In this document: piece by piece, positions 27,449-36,108 of the stretch
How positions within the stretch are numbered: position 1 is the stretch's first letter
How the letters are laid out: each line of letters starts with the position of its first letter
Assembly (NCBI GenBank): GCA_029863645.1
Contig: JAOTVA010000003.1
Location: 28,837 to 92,836 of the forward strand
Length of the DNA: 64,000 nt
Source: Gemmatimonadota bacterium
GTDB lineage: Bacteria; Gemmatimonadota; Gemmatimonadetes; Longimicrobiales; Gaopeijiaceae
Reading direction: 5' to 3'
Notes under the pieces: model-generated
The model's database searches: none
Seen by the model: only the letters and a program-made list of their open reading frames with translations
What the model was told of the DNA's origin: nothing
Program-made: the position numbers and the translations under genes

Positions 27449-28744
27449 CTACGGAAGGGCCAGCCAAACCAACACGCTCAACACCACGAGTTGGATGACG
27501 ATGAAGGGAACCACGCCCCGGTAGATGGACGTGGTGCCGATCTCTGGGGGCGTCACGCCCCGCAGGTAGAACAGGCTGAACCCGAACGGGGGGGTCAAGA
27601 AGGAGGTCTGCAGGTTCACCGCGAGGACGATGCCGAGCCAGGTGACGTCGACGCCCAGAAGTCTCGCGGCCGGCACCACGAGAGGCACGATGATGAACGC
27701 GATCTCGAAGAAGTCGATGAAGAAGCCGAGCAGGAAGACCACGAGATTGACCACGACTAGAAAGCCGAGCGCACCGCCCGGAATGCCGGTGAGCATGCCT
27801 TCGATCCACAGGTCGCCATCGAATCCACGGAACACCAGCGCGAACGCGGTCGATCCGATCAGCAGGAAGACGACCATGATCGTGAGGCGACTGGTCTCCT
27901 CCAGCGCCTGGCGCACGGACTCCAAGGACAGCGACCTGTGGAGCGTCGCTAGCACCATCGCCCCAACTGCACCCAGCGCGCCTGCCTCGGTCGGCGTCGC
28001 GATGCCGGCGAAGATGCTGCCCAGGACCACGACCATCAGGACGAGCGGTGGAAGAATTGAAACCAGGACGCGCCGCAAGAGCGGTGGGCCGCTCACCCGC
28101 ACCTCCAAGGACAGCGCGGGAGCGATGTCGGCGCGGAAGAAAGCCAGCGCAGCCAGGTAGACCACGTAGGCCGACGTAAGGGCCAAGCCGGGGAGCACCG
28201 CGGCACGGAACAGGTCGCCCACGCTCACGCCCATCTGGTCGCCGAGTACGATGAGCACAATGGACGGCGGGATGATCTGGCCGAGTGTGCCCGCGGCGGC
28301 GATCGTGCCCAGGCTGGCTTCACGTTGATATCCGTTGCGCAGCATCACGGGCAGGGAAATCAGGCCCATCGCCGTCACGCTCGCGCCGACCACTCCGGTC
28401 GCGGCCGCGAGAAGGGCACCCACGAGAATCACCCCGATCGCGAGGCCTCCGCGAAACCTCCCGAAGAGCATCCCGATGGTCTCCAGGAGGTCCTCCGCGA
28501 GCTTGCTCTTCTCGAGCACCGCACCCATGAAGATGAAGAAGGGCACAGCGAGGAGCGTGGAGTTCGACATCGTGCCGAACGTCCGCTCTGGCATCGCATA
28601 CAGCAGCACCGGATCGAACGCTCCGACGGCTGCTCCGCCCAAGGCGAAGATCAGAGCGGTACCGCCCAGAGCGAAGGCCACAGGGAAGCCCGTGAAGATG
28701 ACTGCGAGCACGCCGAAGAACATGGCGGGCCCCCAGATGCTCAT
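27449..28744 (-). CDS. TRAP transporter large permease (DctM)
   Basis: A 431-residue inner-membrane protein with about twelve membrane segments. DctM hallmarks are LLAVPFFIFMGAVLEKSKLAEDL, the glycine-rich FRGGLAIGVILVGALLAAATGVVGASVTAMG and LGQIIPPSIVLIVLGD, plus the C-terminal repeat with FLTPPFGFSLFYLRGV. It forms the sodium-driven translocation subunit with DctQ. ATG 28744 overlaps the DctQ stop by 4 bases. An upstream extension lacks membrane character and is excluded. Confidence 0.95.
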   Translation of the reverse strand: MSIWGPAMFFGVLAVIFTGFPVAFALGGTALIFALGGAAVGAFDPVLLYAMPERTFGTMSNSTLLAVPFFIFMGAVLEKSKLAEDLLETIGMLFGRFRGGLAIGVILVGALLAAATGVVGASVTAMGLISLPVMLRNGYQREASLGTIAAAGTLGQIIPPSIVLIVLGDQMGVSVGDLFRAAVLPGLALTSAYVVYLAALAFFRADIAPALSLEVRVSGPPLLRRVLVSILPPLVLMVVVLGSIFAGIATPTEAGALGAVGAMVLATLHRSLSLESVRQALEETSRLTIMVVFLLIGSTAFALVFRGFDGDLWIEGMLTGIPGGALGFLVVVNLVVFLLGFFIDFFEIAFIIVPLVVPAARLLGVDVTWLGIVLAVNLQTSFLTPPFGFSLFYLRGVTPPEIGTTSIYRGVVPFIVIQLVVLSVLVWLALP

Positions 28745-29304
28745 ACGTGGGGCTCCGGCTCGGCGGGCGGGTGGCCGGGTGAGTCGGCGCCACCGCGTAT
28801 GACGTCGACCTGCTTCACCACCTGGCTGCAGGCCTGCAGGATCAGCAGGCCGAAGCATACCAGGATGAGGGCCTTGATCGGGTAGCGGGCAAGGCCGCCG
28901 GGGTCAGGCGAGGTCTCCCGGATCTGCCAGGAGTTCAGGACCGCCGGAAACGAGACCCAGAGCATCAGCACGGAGAACGGAATGAGAAGCAGTACCGTCC
29001 CGACGAGGTCGATCCATGCGCGCGTGCGGGCATGGAGTCGCTCGTAAAGAACGTCGACCCGGACGTGGACTCCGTGGCGCAGGCCATATGCGGAGCCGAG
29101 CAGGAAGACGATGCTGAAGAGGTACCACTGCGCCTCGGTCGCCGGCGTCAGGTTTAGCGACAGGCCGAAGTCACGCGAGAAGTACCGAGCCACGGCGCTC
29201 GCGGCCCCGGTCAGCACCATCACAAGCACCAGCCAGCGAAGGGCGGTGCCGATGCGGTCGTTCAACGCGTCGATCCAGGCCGCCAGCCTTCTCAGGAGTC
29301 GCAT
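28741..29304 (-). CDS. TRAP transporter small permease (DctQ)
   Basis: A 187-residue protein with four membrane segments and the DctQ pattern: ATEAQWYLFSIVFLLGSAYGLRHGVHVRVDVLYERL in the middle, followed by a segment ending IPFSVLMLWVSFPAVL. A Pro-rich tail closes it. It pairs with DctM downstream by ATGA overlap. Its start at 29304 follows the SDR gene by 25 nt. Confidence 0.93.
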   Translation of the reverse strand: MRLLRRLAAWIDALNDRIGTALRWLVLVMVLTGAASAVARYFSRDFGLSLNLTPATEAQWYLFSIVFLLGSAYGLRHGVHVRVDVLYERLHARTRAWIDLVGTVLLLIPFSVLMLWVSFPAVLNSWQIRETSPDPGGLARYPIKALILVCFGLLILQACSQVVKQVDVIRGGADSPGHPPAEPEPHV

Positions 29305-29329
29305 GCGTCGATGGGTGATGAGAGAGGCG

Positions 29330-30193
29330 CTACAGGAGGTATCCCCCGTCGATCGGAACCACGGCCCCGGTCACGTGCCTCGCGGCCTCCGAGCAAAGGA
29401 ACAGCACCACACCCGCAACGTCTTGGGGATCTCCGAGGCGACCGAGCGCGGAGCCCTCACGCGCAGCGTCGAGTACGTCGGATGGCACGCCTTGGGTGAG
29501 CCGCGTCGTGCGAATGTATCCGGGCGCGACCGCGTTCACGTTGATGTTCCTCGGCCCGAGCTCGATCGCCGTGCTCTGCGTGAGCCCGATCAGTCCGGCC
29601 TTCGAGGCCGAGTAGTTCGAGATCCCGAACACAGACCGGATCCCATGGACCGACGTGATGTTCACGATCTTGCCGTACTCTTGGGCGCGCATGATGGGCG
29701 CTACGGCGCGCGTGAAGAAGAACGCGCCATCGAGGTTCGTCTTGAGCACCGACTCCCACTCGTGGTCTTCCATCTTCCAGAGGGGACGATCCCGGCTGAT
29801 GCCGGCGTTGTTGACGAGAATGTGCACACCGCCGAGCTCTTCGTGTGCTTCATTCACGAACTGACGCACGTCCCGGGACTCGCGCACGTCGCATGATCTG
29901 AAGAAGACGCGCACCTCCAGCTCCCGAAGATGGCGAGCCATGTCCTGAGCCTCTGCGCGGGCCTGGCCGCCCGAGTCCAAGAAACAGAAGGCGATGTGCA
30001 CTCCGCATCTGGCCAACTCGAGCGCCACAGCCCGTCCGATGCCGCTGGAGGCCCCCGTGACGATCGCGATCTGCCCGCGTAGCTGCGACGTTTCGAAGAG
30101 GGGCTGAGGCTGGGTCTCGCCGACCTCGTCGATCAGCGCTTCGACCTGCTCCTGGACGCCTTGTTCGTCGGATACTTCATCACGCACGGACAT
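29330..30193 (-). CDS. SDR family oxidoreductase (3-oxoacyl-ACP reductase-like)
   Basis: A 287-residue short-chain dehydrogenase with an N-terminal extension of about 45 acidic residues before the Rossmann fold. NAD(P) loop TGASSGIGRAVA, NNAGIS, catalytic Ser in NITSVHG and YSASK are all intact, and PGYIRTTRL and VPIDGGYLL complete the FabG-like pattern. The extension DEQGVQEQVEALIDEVG is unusual for FabG and could mediate partner contacts. ATG 30193 begins MSVRDEVS; the earlier start would add nine residues. It lies just upstream of the TRAP permease genes on the same strand, hinting that it may process the transported solute (inference). Confidence 0.88.
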   Translation of the reverse strand: MSVRDEVSDEQGVQEQVEALIDEVGETQPQPLFETSQLRGQIAIVTGASSGIGRAVALELARCGVHIAFCFLDSGGQARAEAQDMARHLRELEVRVFFRSCDVRESRDVRQFVNEAHEELGGVHILVNNAGISRDRPLWKMEDHEWESVLKTNLDGAFFFTRAVAPIMRAQEYGKIVNITSVHGIRSVFGISNYSASKAGLIGLTQSTAIELGPRNINVNAVAPGYIRTTRLTQGVPSDVLDAAREGSALGRLGDPQDVAGVVLFLCSEAARHVTGAVVPIDGGYLL

Positions 30194-30248
30194 GGCGTGA
30201 CAGGCTACGCCGCGAAACACCTGTTTCGCAACTCGCCATCGATCGATG

Positions 30249-31250
30249 TCAGGACGATCCGTCCACCACCGAGTGGTCGGTGACCGAGAGGCTTCCTGTC
30301 ACCGAACTGATGCGGGCGTGGGCCCCGATGATGGAGTCGTGCAGCCGCGCCCCTTCAAGTGTCGCATCGTGCCCCACGACTGAATTCCGGATGTGGCACC
30401 CCTCGGCGGTCACGCCCCGCTCGAGTGTGACGTCGGGACCGATCGTCCCACCTCGCACTGTGACGCCGGCCTCAAGCCTTACGGGCTCGATGATCTCCGC
30501 GCCCTCGACGACAGCCTTGGGATCGACACCGCCGCGCCCGTTCGCGATCAGGTGCGCGTTCGTCTCGAGCAGCGTCTCCGGCTTTCCGGCGTCCCACCAC
30601 CCTGAGACCGGGGCGGTCATGATCTTGCTGCCCTTGTCGACCATGTACTGGAACGCATCGGTCAGGTAGTACTCACCCCCCGGACCTGCATCCGCCGAAA
30701 TGGCCGCGCGCACGCCCTCGAAAAGCAGCTCGTGGTCGGAGATGTAGTAGAGGCCGATGTTGGCCAACTTCGACACGGGCTCCGAAGGCTTCTCAACGAT
30801 GTGGGCCATCGTGCCGTCGTCGTTCGTCACGATCACGCCATAGCGCTGGTAGTCCTCGACTTCTTTGGCCCAGATCACGCCTGCACTGGTGGCCGGCAAC
30901 GCCTCGATCAGGCCGTAATCCACCTCTAGTACGGCGTCGGGGAACATGATGAGGACGTCCTCATCGACGTACGGCTCGGCTAGAGCGATCGCCCCGGCCG
31001 TCCCGTCCTGGACCTGCTGGAGGACGTAGTGCGACCGAATGTCAGGATACTCCGATTCGATCCACGCCTCGCACTCCTCGCGGAGGTGGCCGACGATGAA
31101 GACCATCTCCTCGACCCCGAGCTCTCGGAGGTCGTCCAGGATGTAGGCCAGCACCGGTTTACCCGCGACCTTCAACAGCGCCTTGGGGGTATGGTGAGTG
31201 TGGGGGCGGAGGCGCGTGCCCTTCCCGGCGAGTGGGATGACGGCTTTCAT
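30249..31250 (-). CDS. NDP-sugar nucleotidyltransferase with left-handed beta-helix
   Basis: A 333-residue nucleotidyltransferase of the glucose-1-phosphate thymidylyl/uridylyl type. The signature PLAGKGTRLRPHTHHTPKAL opens the protein, followed by LQQVQDGTAGAIALA and GEYYLTDAFQYMVDKG; the C-terminal 80 residues are hexapeptide repeats forming a left-handed beta-helix, as in archaeal-type bifunctional enzymes. It activates a sugar phosphate for envelope polysaccharide synthesis; sugar and base are not readable. AGGGG precedes ATG 31250. A 6-bp dyad (CCAGGC at 31276 and GCCTGG at 31289) is in the upstream gap. Confidence 0.9.
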   Translation of the reverse strand: MKAVIPLAGKGTRLRPHTHHTPKALLKVAGKPVLAYILDDLRELGVEEMVFIVGHLREECEAWIESEYPDIRSHYVLQQVQDGTAGAIALAEPYVDEDVLIMFPDAVLEVDYGLIEALPATSAGVIWAKEVEDYQRYGVIVTNDDGTMAHIVEKPSEPVSKLANIGLYYISDHELLFEGVRAAISADAGPGGEYYLTDAFQYMVDKGSKIMTAPVSGWWDAGKPETLLETNAHLIANGRGGVDPKAVVEGAEIIEPVRLEAGVTVRGGTIGPDVTLERGVTAEGCHIRNSVVGHDATLEGARLHDSIIGAHARISSVTGSLSVTDHSVVDGSS

Positions 31251-31372
31251 GGGAATCCCCTGGTGGCCAAACGGGCCAGGCCACAAAAGCCTGGCAAGCT
31301 TGGGACGACAGCGCCACACTATATCCGTTCCCGTGGGTGAGCGGGAGTCCGAAGCCGACAGGCGGACCGATC

Positions 31373-32179
31373 ATGATCAAGCGACCCGGACACATCCTGA
31401 TTTTAGCATTCGGCCTGACCGCTTGTGCCGGACCGCCCGCACGGGGACAGACGACCACCGCGAACCCCGGTCGCGGCATCTCCCCCAATATCTACGAGAT
31501 CGCGCCGGAGCAGATCATGCAGGCACAGGAGGCGGCCTCGTTCATCGAGGTGAGCGGCACGGCCAGAGTTAGTGTCCCCACTGATATGGCCCAGGTCTCG
31601 TTCGCGATGGAAACTCGTGGCTCTACGGCCGAGGAGGCCGCCACGAGCAACGCGGCGGCGATGGAACGAGTCCTGCAGGCGCTGCGAGGCGGAGCCCTTC
31701 CCGGTCTCGAGCTCGCAACCTTCGGGTATTCGCTGCAGCCACAATACGCGACCGACCCAGCCCGCGTGCGCACCATCGTCGCGTATGCAGCGAACAACAA
31801 CGTTGGCGCGACCATCACCGACGTGGACGCGGTGGGACGATTGATCGACCTCGCGATTCGTGCAGGAGCGAACCAGGTCGCATCAATCACGTTCAGCGCA
31901 TCGGATACCGAGCCGGCGAGGGCCGAAGCGTTGGCAGAGGCGGTGAACAACGCACGTGCACAGGCCCAGGTGATGGCCCGGGCGCTGGGATACAGCCTTG
32001 GCGCACCCCTGGAGATCCGAGGAGGAGCGCAGCGCCCGGGACCGAGGCCCATGGCCTTCGCTGAGCTCAGCGCCAGGGCCATGCAAGCCGCACCCACGCC
32101 CATCGAAGCCGGCGATCAGACGGTCGACGCCAACGTAACGATCCGGTTCGCGCTCGGGTCGGCCCTCACCGGACGTTGA
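31373..32179 (+). CDS. SIMPL (DUF541) domain lipoprotein
   Basis: A 268-residue periplasmic protein with a lipobox (FGLTAC) and a SIMPL domain running from FIEVSGTARVSVPTDMAQVSFAM to VTIRFAL at the end. SIMPL proteins form oligomeric beta-rich shells in the periplasm; roles range from stress resistance to adhesion. ATG 31373 yields the lipoprotein signal directly. It begins a plus-strand run of four genes (SIMPL, DUF1499, lipoprotein, DUF445) with overlapping or touching ends. Confidence 0.9.
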   Translation: MIKRPGHILILAFGLTACAGPPARGQTTTANPGRGISPNIYEIAPEQIMQAQEAASFIEVSGTARVSVPTDMAQVSFAMETRGSTAEEAATSNAAAMERVLQALRGGALPGLELATFGYSLQPQYATDPARVRTIVAYAANNNVGATITDVDAVGRLIDLAIRAGANQVASITFSASDTEPARAEALAEAVNNARAQAQVMARALGYSLGAPLEIRGGAQRPGPRPMAFAELSARAMQAAPTPIEAGDQTVDANVTIRFALGSALTGR

Positions 32180-32604
32180 AGGAACTCCTGAGAGGGCTCA
32201 CGGAGCATCGGGCTGAAACAGACCCGACCTCGATCGACCATCGACTCTCGGGCAGGACGTATGCGATTCCCTTCGAGAACGTGTGGCAGGCCGCCACGAG
32301 TCTGGCCTCCGGAGGACTCAGGGGTTGGAGCCTCTGGGTTGCCGACGACCAGGAAGGCGTGATCGAAGCGAGCGTCAGTCCCTTTCTCTTCCTCGCGGCC
32401 GAAGACGTGCGAATCAAGATCGGTCTCGATGAGAACGCTCAGACGCGGGTGGACCTGACGTCGGCGTCCCGCGGTACTCGCGGCGACTTGGGCCGCAACA
32501 GGAGGACGATCGGCCGCTTCATCGGACGACTCGACGGACTCCTCGATGCGACGCCTACGCAGATTCTCGACGCCACACATAAGGCGACATGGCAAGAACG
32601 GTAG
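32176..32604 (+). CDS. DUF1499-like protein
   Basis: A 142-residue cytoplasmic protein. The core FENVWQAATSLASG-GLRGWSLWVADDQEGVIEAS and RVDLTSASRGTRGDLGRNRRTIGRFIGRL follow the DUF1499 pattern (a short beta-alpha fold of unknown function, often near envelope genes). It starts at TTG 32176, overlapping the TGA of the SIMPL gene (TTGA). Translation coupling probably supplies initiation since no ribosome binding site stands out. Confidence 0.78.
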   Translation: MKELLRGLTEHRAETDPTSIDHRLSGRTYAIPFENVWQAATSLASGGLRGWSLWVADDQEGVIEASVSPFLFLAAEDVRIKIGLDENAQTRVDLTSASRGTRGDLGRNRRTIGRFIGRLDGLLDATPTQILDATHKATWQER

Positions 32605-33548
32605 CCGTCCTGCGGGTCCTGGCGCCGGTGCTGCTGGTGACCAGCGTTGCCTGTGGTGAGGCCGCACCGGTTCCCAGTGCCGAGCCGCTCGGCGAGGGCA
32701 CCGATGCCGGGGGCGCCAACGTCACAACACCAGTGTTCGAACAGCACTTCGTGTTCGCCAGCGTGAGCGGTGACAGCCTGTTCTTGGTCCCCTGGATCAT
32801 TCGCGCCACGTCCCTGCCCGATGCTGTGCGGCGTGAAGCACGGGGGTGGCTGGCTCGTAGTGGCACTTGGGACGCGTTCTACGCGGAGGAATGGACGACG
32901 CCTCCGAGTCGGGCGCCCGCCCGCTTCCTGCCGTACGGGAATATGCGGCTCCTGGTAGAGGAAGGGGACGTGGTGGACGGGATCATCTTCGACGACGGAG
33001 CCCGGAGCCTGGAGCTCGTGCTCGGCGAATCGCAAGCGAGCTGGGGAGGTACGCGGGGCGAATCCGTCGAGCTCCTGGAGGGGGCCGCATACCTAGCCGA
33101 AGAGCGCGTGGACGGCGTGGTCCTTCACCTGGCCCGTGCGTCCGCCGGCGCCGGCCCTCCCGGCGGAGACTGGGGCTTCCTCGTGTCCGGCGACTCGTTG
33201 AGCGTCGTTCTGGCGGCCGACGCGGAACACGGAGGAGAGGTGGAGCCCCTCTACCGCGGCTGGGCTGACCTCGACGGCTCGAGTCTGCAGTGGTCGGAAC
33301 TGAACCTGGATTGGAACGCGACTCAGGCGTTCCCTCCAGCGCGTCGTGATGTGCCGGCCTCGTGGAGGGTGTGGTCCAACGATGGGACGTTCGAGGCCGA
33401 GCTGCGCGCGATCTCGTCCGACATCCGCCCCGGAACCGGTCCGGGGCCGCTGCTTCCCGTGCGAGCCCTCTTCGAGGTCGTCGGGGAGGTCTCCACGACC
33501 ACGGGAGACTTTCCGGTGCGTGGCTTGATGGTGCACGAGAGGCGCTAG
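32589..33548 (+). CDS. Lipoprotein, unknown function
   Basis: A 319-residue lipoprotein (lipobox VTSVAC) with a predominantly beta mature region. I see a repeated-sounding use of short Gly/Asp turns and Trp, but no domain I recognise. It overlaps the end of the DUF1499 gene by 16 bases and abuts the DUF445 start, so it belongs to the same operon. Likely anchored on the periplasmic face. Confidence 0.75.
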   Translation: MARTVAVLRVLAPVLLVTSVACGEAAPVPSAEPLGEGTDAGGANVTTPVFEQHFVFASVSGDSLFLVPWIIRATSLPDAVRREARGWLARSGTWDAFYAEEWTTPPSRAPARFLPYGNMRLLVEEGDVVDGIIFDDGARSLELVLGESQASWGGTRGESVELLEGAAYLAEERVDGVVLHLARASAGAGPPGGDWGFLVSGDSLSVVLAADAEHGGEVEPLYRGWADLDGSSLQWSELNLDWNATQAFPPARRDVPASWRVWSNDGTFEAELRAISSDIRPGTGPGPLLPVRALFEVVGEVSTTTGDFPVRGLMVHERR

Positions 33549-35120
33549 GTGTCCGACGAGCTCGTCCGAGCAGTCATCACGATAGGGTTTGGGGCGCTCG
33601 CCGGTGGGCTCACCAACTCTGTCGCGATTTGGATGCTCTTTCATCCGTACGAGCCGCCCCTCCTGTTCGGTCGCTGGCGAATAAACTTCTTCCAAGGCGC
33701 GGTGCCAAAGAACCAGCCACGCCTGGCCGCAGCGATCGGACGGACGGTCGGGAGTCGGCTCCTCACGCCAGAGGACCTGACGAGCACCTTTGCCGAAGGT
33801 GAGTTCAGAGATGCCTTCGACCAGCGGCTCGCCCACCTCGTCGACGAAGTGCTCAACCGGGAACGCGGAACGCTCCGTGAGCTCATCCCTGAGGGCGTGA
33901 TGGACGACCTTGAGGGACTCGTGGAGGAAGCATTGGCGCGAGGTCTCGGCCAACTCGATGACTACCTCGCGTCCGAGCGATTCGCCGAGGCCATGGTCCG
34001 CCGCACCGACGACATCGTCGCGGCGGTGTCAGACGAGCCCATCGCCGGCCTGCTCACGCCGGCCCGGGGCACGGCGGTTGAGCAGCTCGTGGACGAGTGG
34101 CTTCAGAACGCCGTCCAGAGTGACGACTTCGCGGCGGCTGTGGACGACTACCTGGGTCGAGCCGCCCAAAGAGTGCTGGCTCCCGGGAAGACCTTCGAGG
34201 AGATCCTTCCCCTCGGCCTGGTGGGCTCGGTCGAGAAGGCGATTGCCAGCTATCTGCCGTTGGCGGCCGAACGGCTCGGTGGGCTCCTCGAGGACCCCAA
34301 GGCCCGCGCGCGCTTCGAGTCCACCATCCACGACCTCCTACACCGCTTCCTTCGCGACCTCAAGTTCCATCAGCGCATCGTGGCGAGGCTGGTGATGACC
34401 GACGATACGGTAGACAAGGTCCTCGACACGATCGAGGCCGAGGGCGCCGAACGGCTCTCGGAGATCCTTCGCGACCAGGCCGTCCAGGACGCGATGGCCC
34501 GCGGCGTGAATGAAGCGATCGTCGACTTCCTGCGACGTCCCGTGGCAGGTGTCCTGGGCGACCCGGACGACCCCAGCGTACTCGAGTCGAGAAAGACCCT
34601 AGTGGGCTGGGTCGTCGGCATGGCGAGAGATCCGGCCACGCGTGAGTTCATCATCGAGAAGCTTCATGCCGGCATCGACCGGGCCGGCGCGAGCACGTGG
34701 GGTCAGCTGTTGGACAGAGTACCGCGAGAGCGGGTCACGGAGGCGCTGGTCGCCGCCGCGCGCACCGACGGCGCTCGGCGCGCCATCGGGACCGGAGCCC
34801 GAAGCATCGCGGCCAGAGTGCTCGACCGCCCGATCGGGACGCCCGCCCGGTGGCTGCCCGAGAACGGACCTCGACGGATCGAGACGGCCCTCGGGGATCC
34901 AATCTGGGAGTGGCTCCAGACGCAGGTGCCCGCGGTGGTTGAGCGGATCGATGTGGCGCGCAGGGTGGAAGAGAAGGTCCTGCACTTTCCCACGGCGCGC
35001 ATGGAAGAGATTGTGCGCAAGGTGACAGAACGGGAGCTGAAGCTGATCGTCCGGCTCGGCTACGTGCTGGGGGCCGTGATCGGGAGTGTGCTCGTGGTTT
35101 TCAACACGCTGATGACGTGA
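33549..35120 (+). CDS. DUF445 (YheB-like) membrane-anchored protein
   Basis: A 523-residue protein of the DUF445 family. It opens with a membrane segment (VITIGFGALAGGLTNSVAIWMLFHPYEPP) carrying the family motif GxxTNxxAIxMLF-P, has a long helical body with repeats of RLAxxIGxTVxxxLLT type, and closes with a second membrane helix (GYVLGAVIGSVLVVFNTLM). The helical body is probably cytoplasmic or periplasmic between two anchors. Biochemical role unknown. GTG 33549 follows the preceding stop codon directly. Confidence 0.88.
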   Translation: MSDELVRAVITIGFGALAGGLTNSVAIWMLFHPYEPPLLFGRWRINFFQGAVPKNQPRLAAAIGRTVGSRLLTPEDLTSTFAEGEFRDAFDQRLAHLVDEVLNRERGTLRELIPEGVMDDLEGLVEEALARGLGQLDDYLASERFAEAMVRRTDDIVAAVSDEPIAGLLTPARGTAVEQLVDEWLQNAVQSDDFAAAVDDYLGRAAQRVLAPGKTFEEILPLGLVGSVEKAIASYLPLAAERLGGLLEDPKARARFESTIHDLLHRFLRDLKFHQRIVARLVMTDDTVDKVLDTIEAEGAERLSEILRDQAVQDAMARGVNEAIVDFLRRPVAGVLGDPDDPSVLESRKTLVGWVVGMARDPATREFIIEKLHAGIDRAGASTWGQLLDRVPRERVTEALVAAARTDGARRAIGTGARSIAARVLDRPIGTPARWLPENGPRRIETALGDPIWEWLQTQVPAVVERIDVARRVEEKVLHFPTARMEEIVRKVTERELKLIVRLGYVLGAVIGSVLVVFNTLMT

Positions 35121-35129
35121 ACAGGCCGA

Positions 35130-35164
35130 TTGCCTCTCACGATTAGCACGTGTACGTTGTACAC
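35130..35164 (+). promoter_or_regulatory. Promoter with palindromic antitoxin operator, leaderless start
   Basis: GTGTAC at 35150-35155 and GTACAC at 35159-35164 form a perfect dyad with a GTT spacer that ends one base before the antitoxin ATG at 35165. It contains TGTACA, the core bound by YefM-type repressors. A -35-like TTGCCT (35130-35135) lies 17 nt before a -10-like TACGTT (35153-35158) inside the dyad; transcription would begin at the A of the ATG. There is no ribosome binding site. Confidence 0.7.
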
Positions 35165-35434
35165 ATGAAGCGCGTGACGGCGAGCGACGCTCGTAAGAAC
35201 TGGTTCCGACTCCTGGATGAGGTCGCTGCGGGAGAAGTGGTCTGCATCGAACGTCGGGGCCGACGGATCCTCCTGAAGAGGGAGGTTGAGGCAAGGGTAC
35301 GCGAATCAGTCCCGGACTACTCGACCATCCTGCGCAGCGACGAAGCCGCTCACGCCGACGAGTGGGGCTGGGTGTGGGACGGTCCGGAAGGGGACCTGCA
35401 CCCAGGCCGCGCCCCCGAGCCTGACCAGGGGTGA
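35165..35434 (+). CDS. Phd/YefM-type antitoxin
   Basis: An 89-residue antitoxin. The N-terminal MKRVTASDARKNWFRLLDEV followed by GEVVCIERRGRRILLK is the Phd/YefM DNA-binding fold; the acidic, Trp-containing C-terminal tail (DEWGWVWDGPEGDLH) is the likely toxin-neutralising arm. ATG 35165 is chosen because it begins the conserved fold; an in-frame GTG at 35150 would lie in the operator. It overlaps the toxin start by 4 bases (GTGA). The operator described immediately upstream suggests negative autoregulation. Confidence 0.9.
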   Translation: MKRVTASDARKNWFRLLDEVAAGEVVCIERRGRRILLKREVEARVRESVPDYSTILRSDEAAHADEWGWVWDGPEGDLHPGRAPEPDQG

Positions 35435-35817
35435 GCGCGCTTCTCGATACGCACTTCCTGCTCTGGATCGTTCTGGACGTGCCGCGGCTCGACGAGTTCC
35501 CCTGGCTCGAGCGTTACCGACCGTGGGGCATCTCCCCGGTCTCTCTGCTGGAGATCCAGTTCCTTGCCGAAGTTGGGCGGCTCGAGGTGCACCAGCCCGA
35601 GTTCCGTGACGCGCTCGCACGCGACCCCCGATTCACCTTGGACGAGGTGCCGCTCGTTCCGCTCATCGAGAAGGCGCTGCCCATGTCCTGGACGCGCGAC
35701 CCCTTCGATCGACTACTCGCAGCCCACAGCGAGGCACGTCGTGTGCCGCTGGCCACGTTGGATCGACGAATGCGGGACGAGCACGCTCTGATCGTCGAAG
35801 AGTTGAGGCGGGTGTAG
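35431..35817 (+). CDS. PIN-domain toxin (VapC-like)
   Basis: A 128-residue PIN ribonuclease toxin. Acidic active-site residues are visible: Asp6 in LLDTHFLLW, Glu41 in SLLEIQFLAE, Asp90/Asp93 in TRDPFDRLLAAHS and Asp111 in ATLDRRM. PIN toxins cleave tRNA or rRNA with Mg2+. Start GTG 35431 overlaps the antitoxin stop. It pairs a PIN toxin with a Phd-type antitoxin, a common mixed class II arrangement. Confidence 0.92.
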   Translation: MSALLDTHFLLWIVLDVPRLDEFPWLERYRPWGISPVSLLEIQFLAEVGRLEVHQPEFRDALARDPRFTLDEVPLVPLIEKALPMSWTRDPFDRLLAAHSEARRVPLATLDRRMRDEHALIVEELRRV

Positions 35818-35820
35818 CCT

Positions 35821-35854
35821 CTCGTAGTTTGGTGAACCAGTTTTGGACTACGAG
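35821..35854. terminator. Dyad after toxin gene
   Basis: CTCGTAGT at 35821-35828 pairs perfectly with ACTACGAG at 35847-35854 across 18 nt. It lies just past the toxin stop and covers the stop codon of the convergent small membrane protein gene. No T-run; a terminator or boundary is only suggested. Confidence 0.4.
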
Positions 35855-36108
35855 CGGTCGTCGGGCGCCTTAATCTTGAAGCCCCTTCGGCTCTTGGACG
35901 GGGGAGCCTCGGCCTTCCTGCGCATCCAGGCGAATGGATTGATGGACCGCTTGGCCCTGCCCCGGCGGCGGCGGTGGGTGCCTGCCTCCATGGCGCGCTC
36001 GATCTCGTCGGCGTTTGGACGGTCTCGACCCGGCATACCCAACCAGAGGCCCCACGCTAGACCGATGAGAGCGACAACCGCGAGCCCGATGCCCGGTCCG
36101 TCGTTCAT
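35848..36108 (-). CDS. Small single-pass membrane protein
   Basis: An 86-residue protein with an N-terminal membrane helix (IGLAVVALIGLAWGLWLGMPG) and a highly basic cytoplasmic tail (THRRRRGRAKRS, then SKSRRGFKIKAP). Function unknown. It starts at ATG 36108, overlapping by 4 bases the stop of the 50-residue gene upstream, so the two small proteins are a coupled pair. Confidence 0.65.
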   Translation of the reverse strand: MNDGPGIGLAVVALIGLAWGLWLGMPGRDRPNADEIERAMEAGTHRRRRGRAKRSINPFAWMRRKAEAPPSKSRRGFKIKAPDDRS

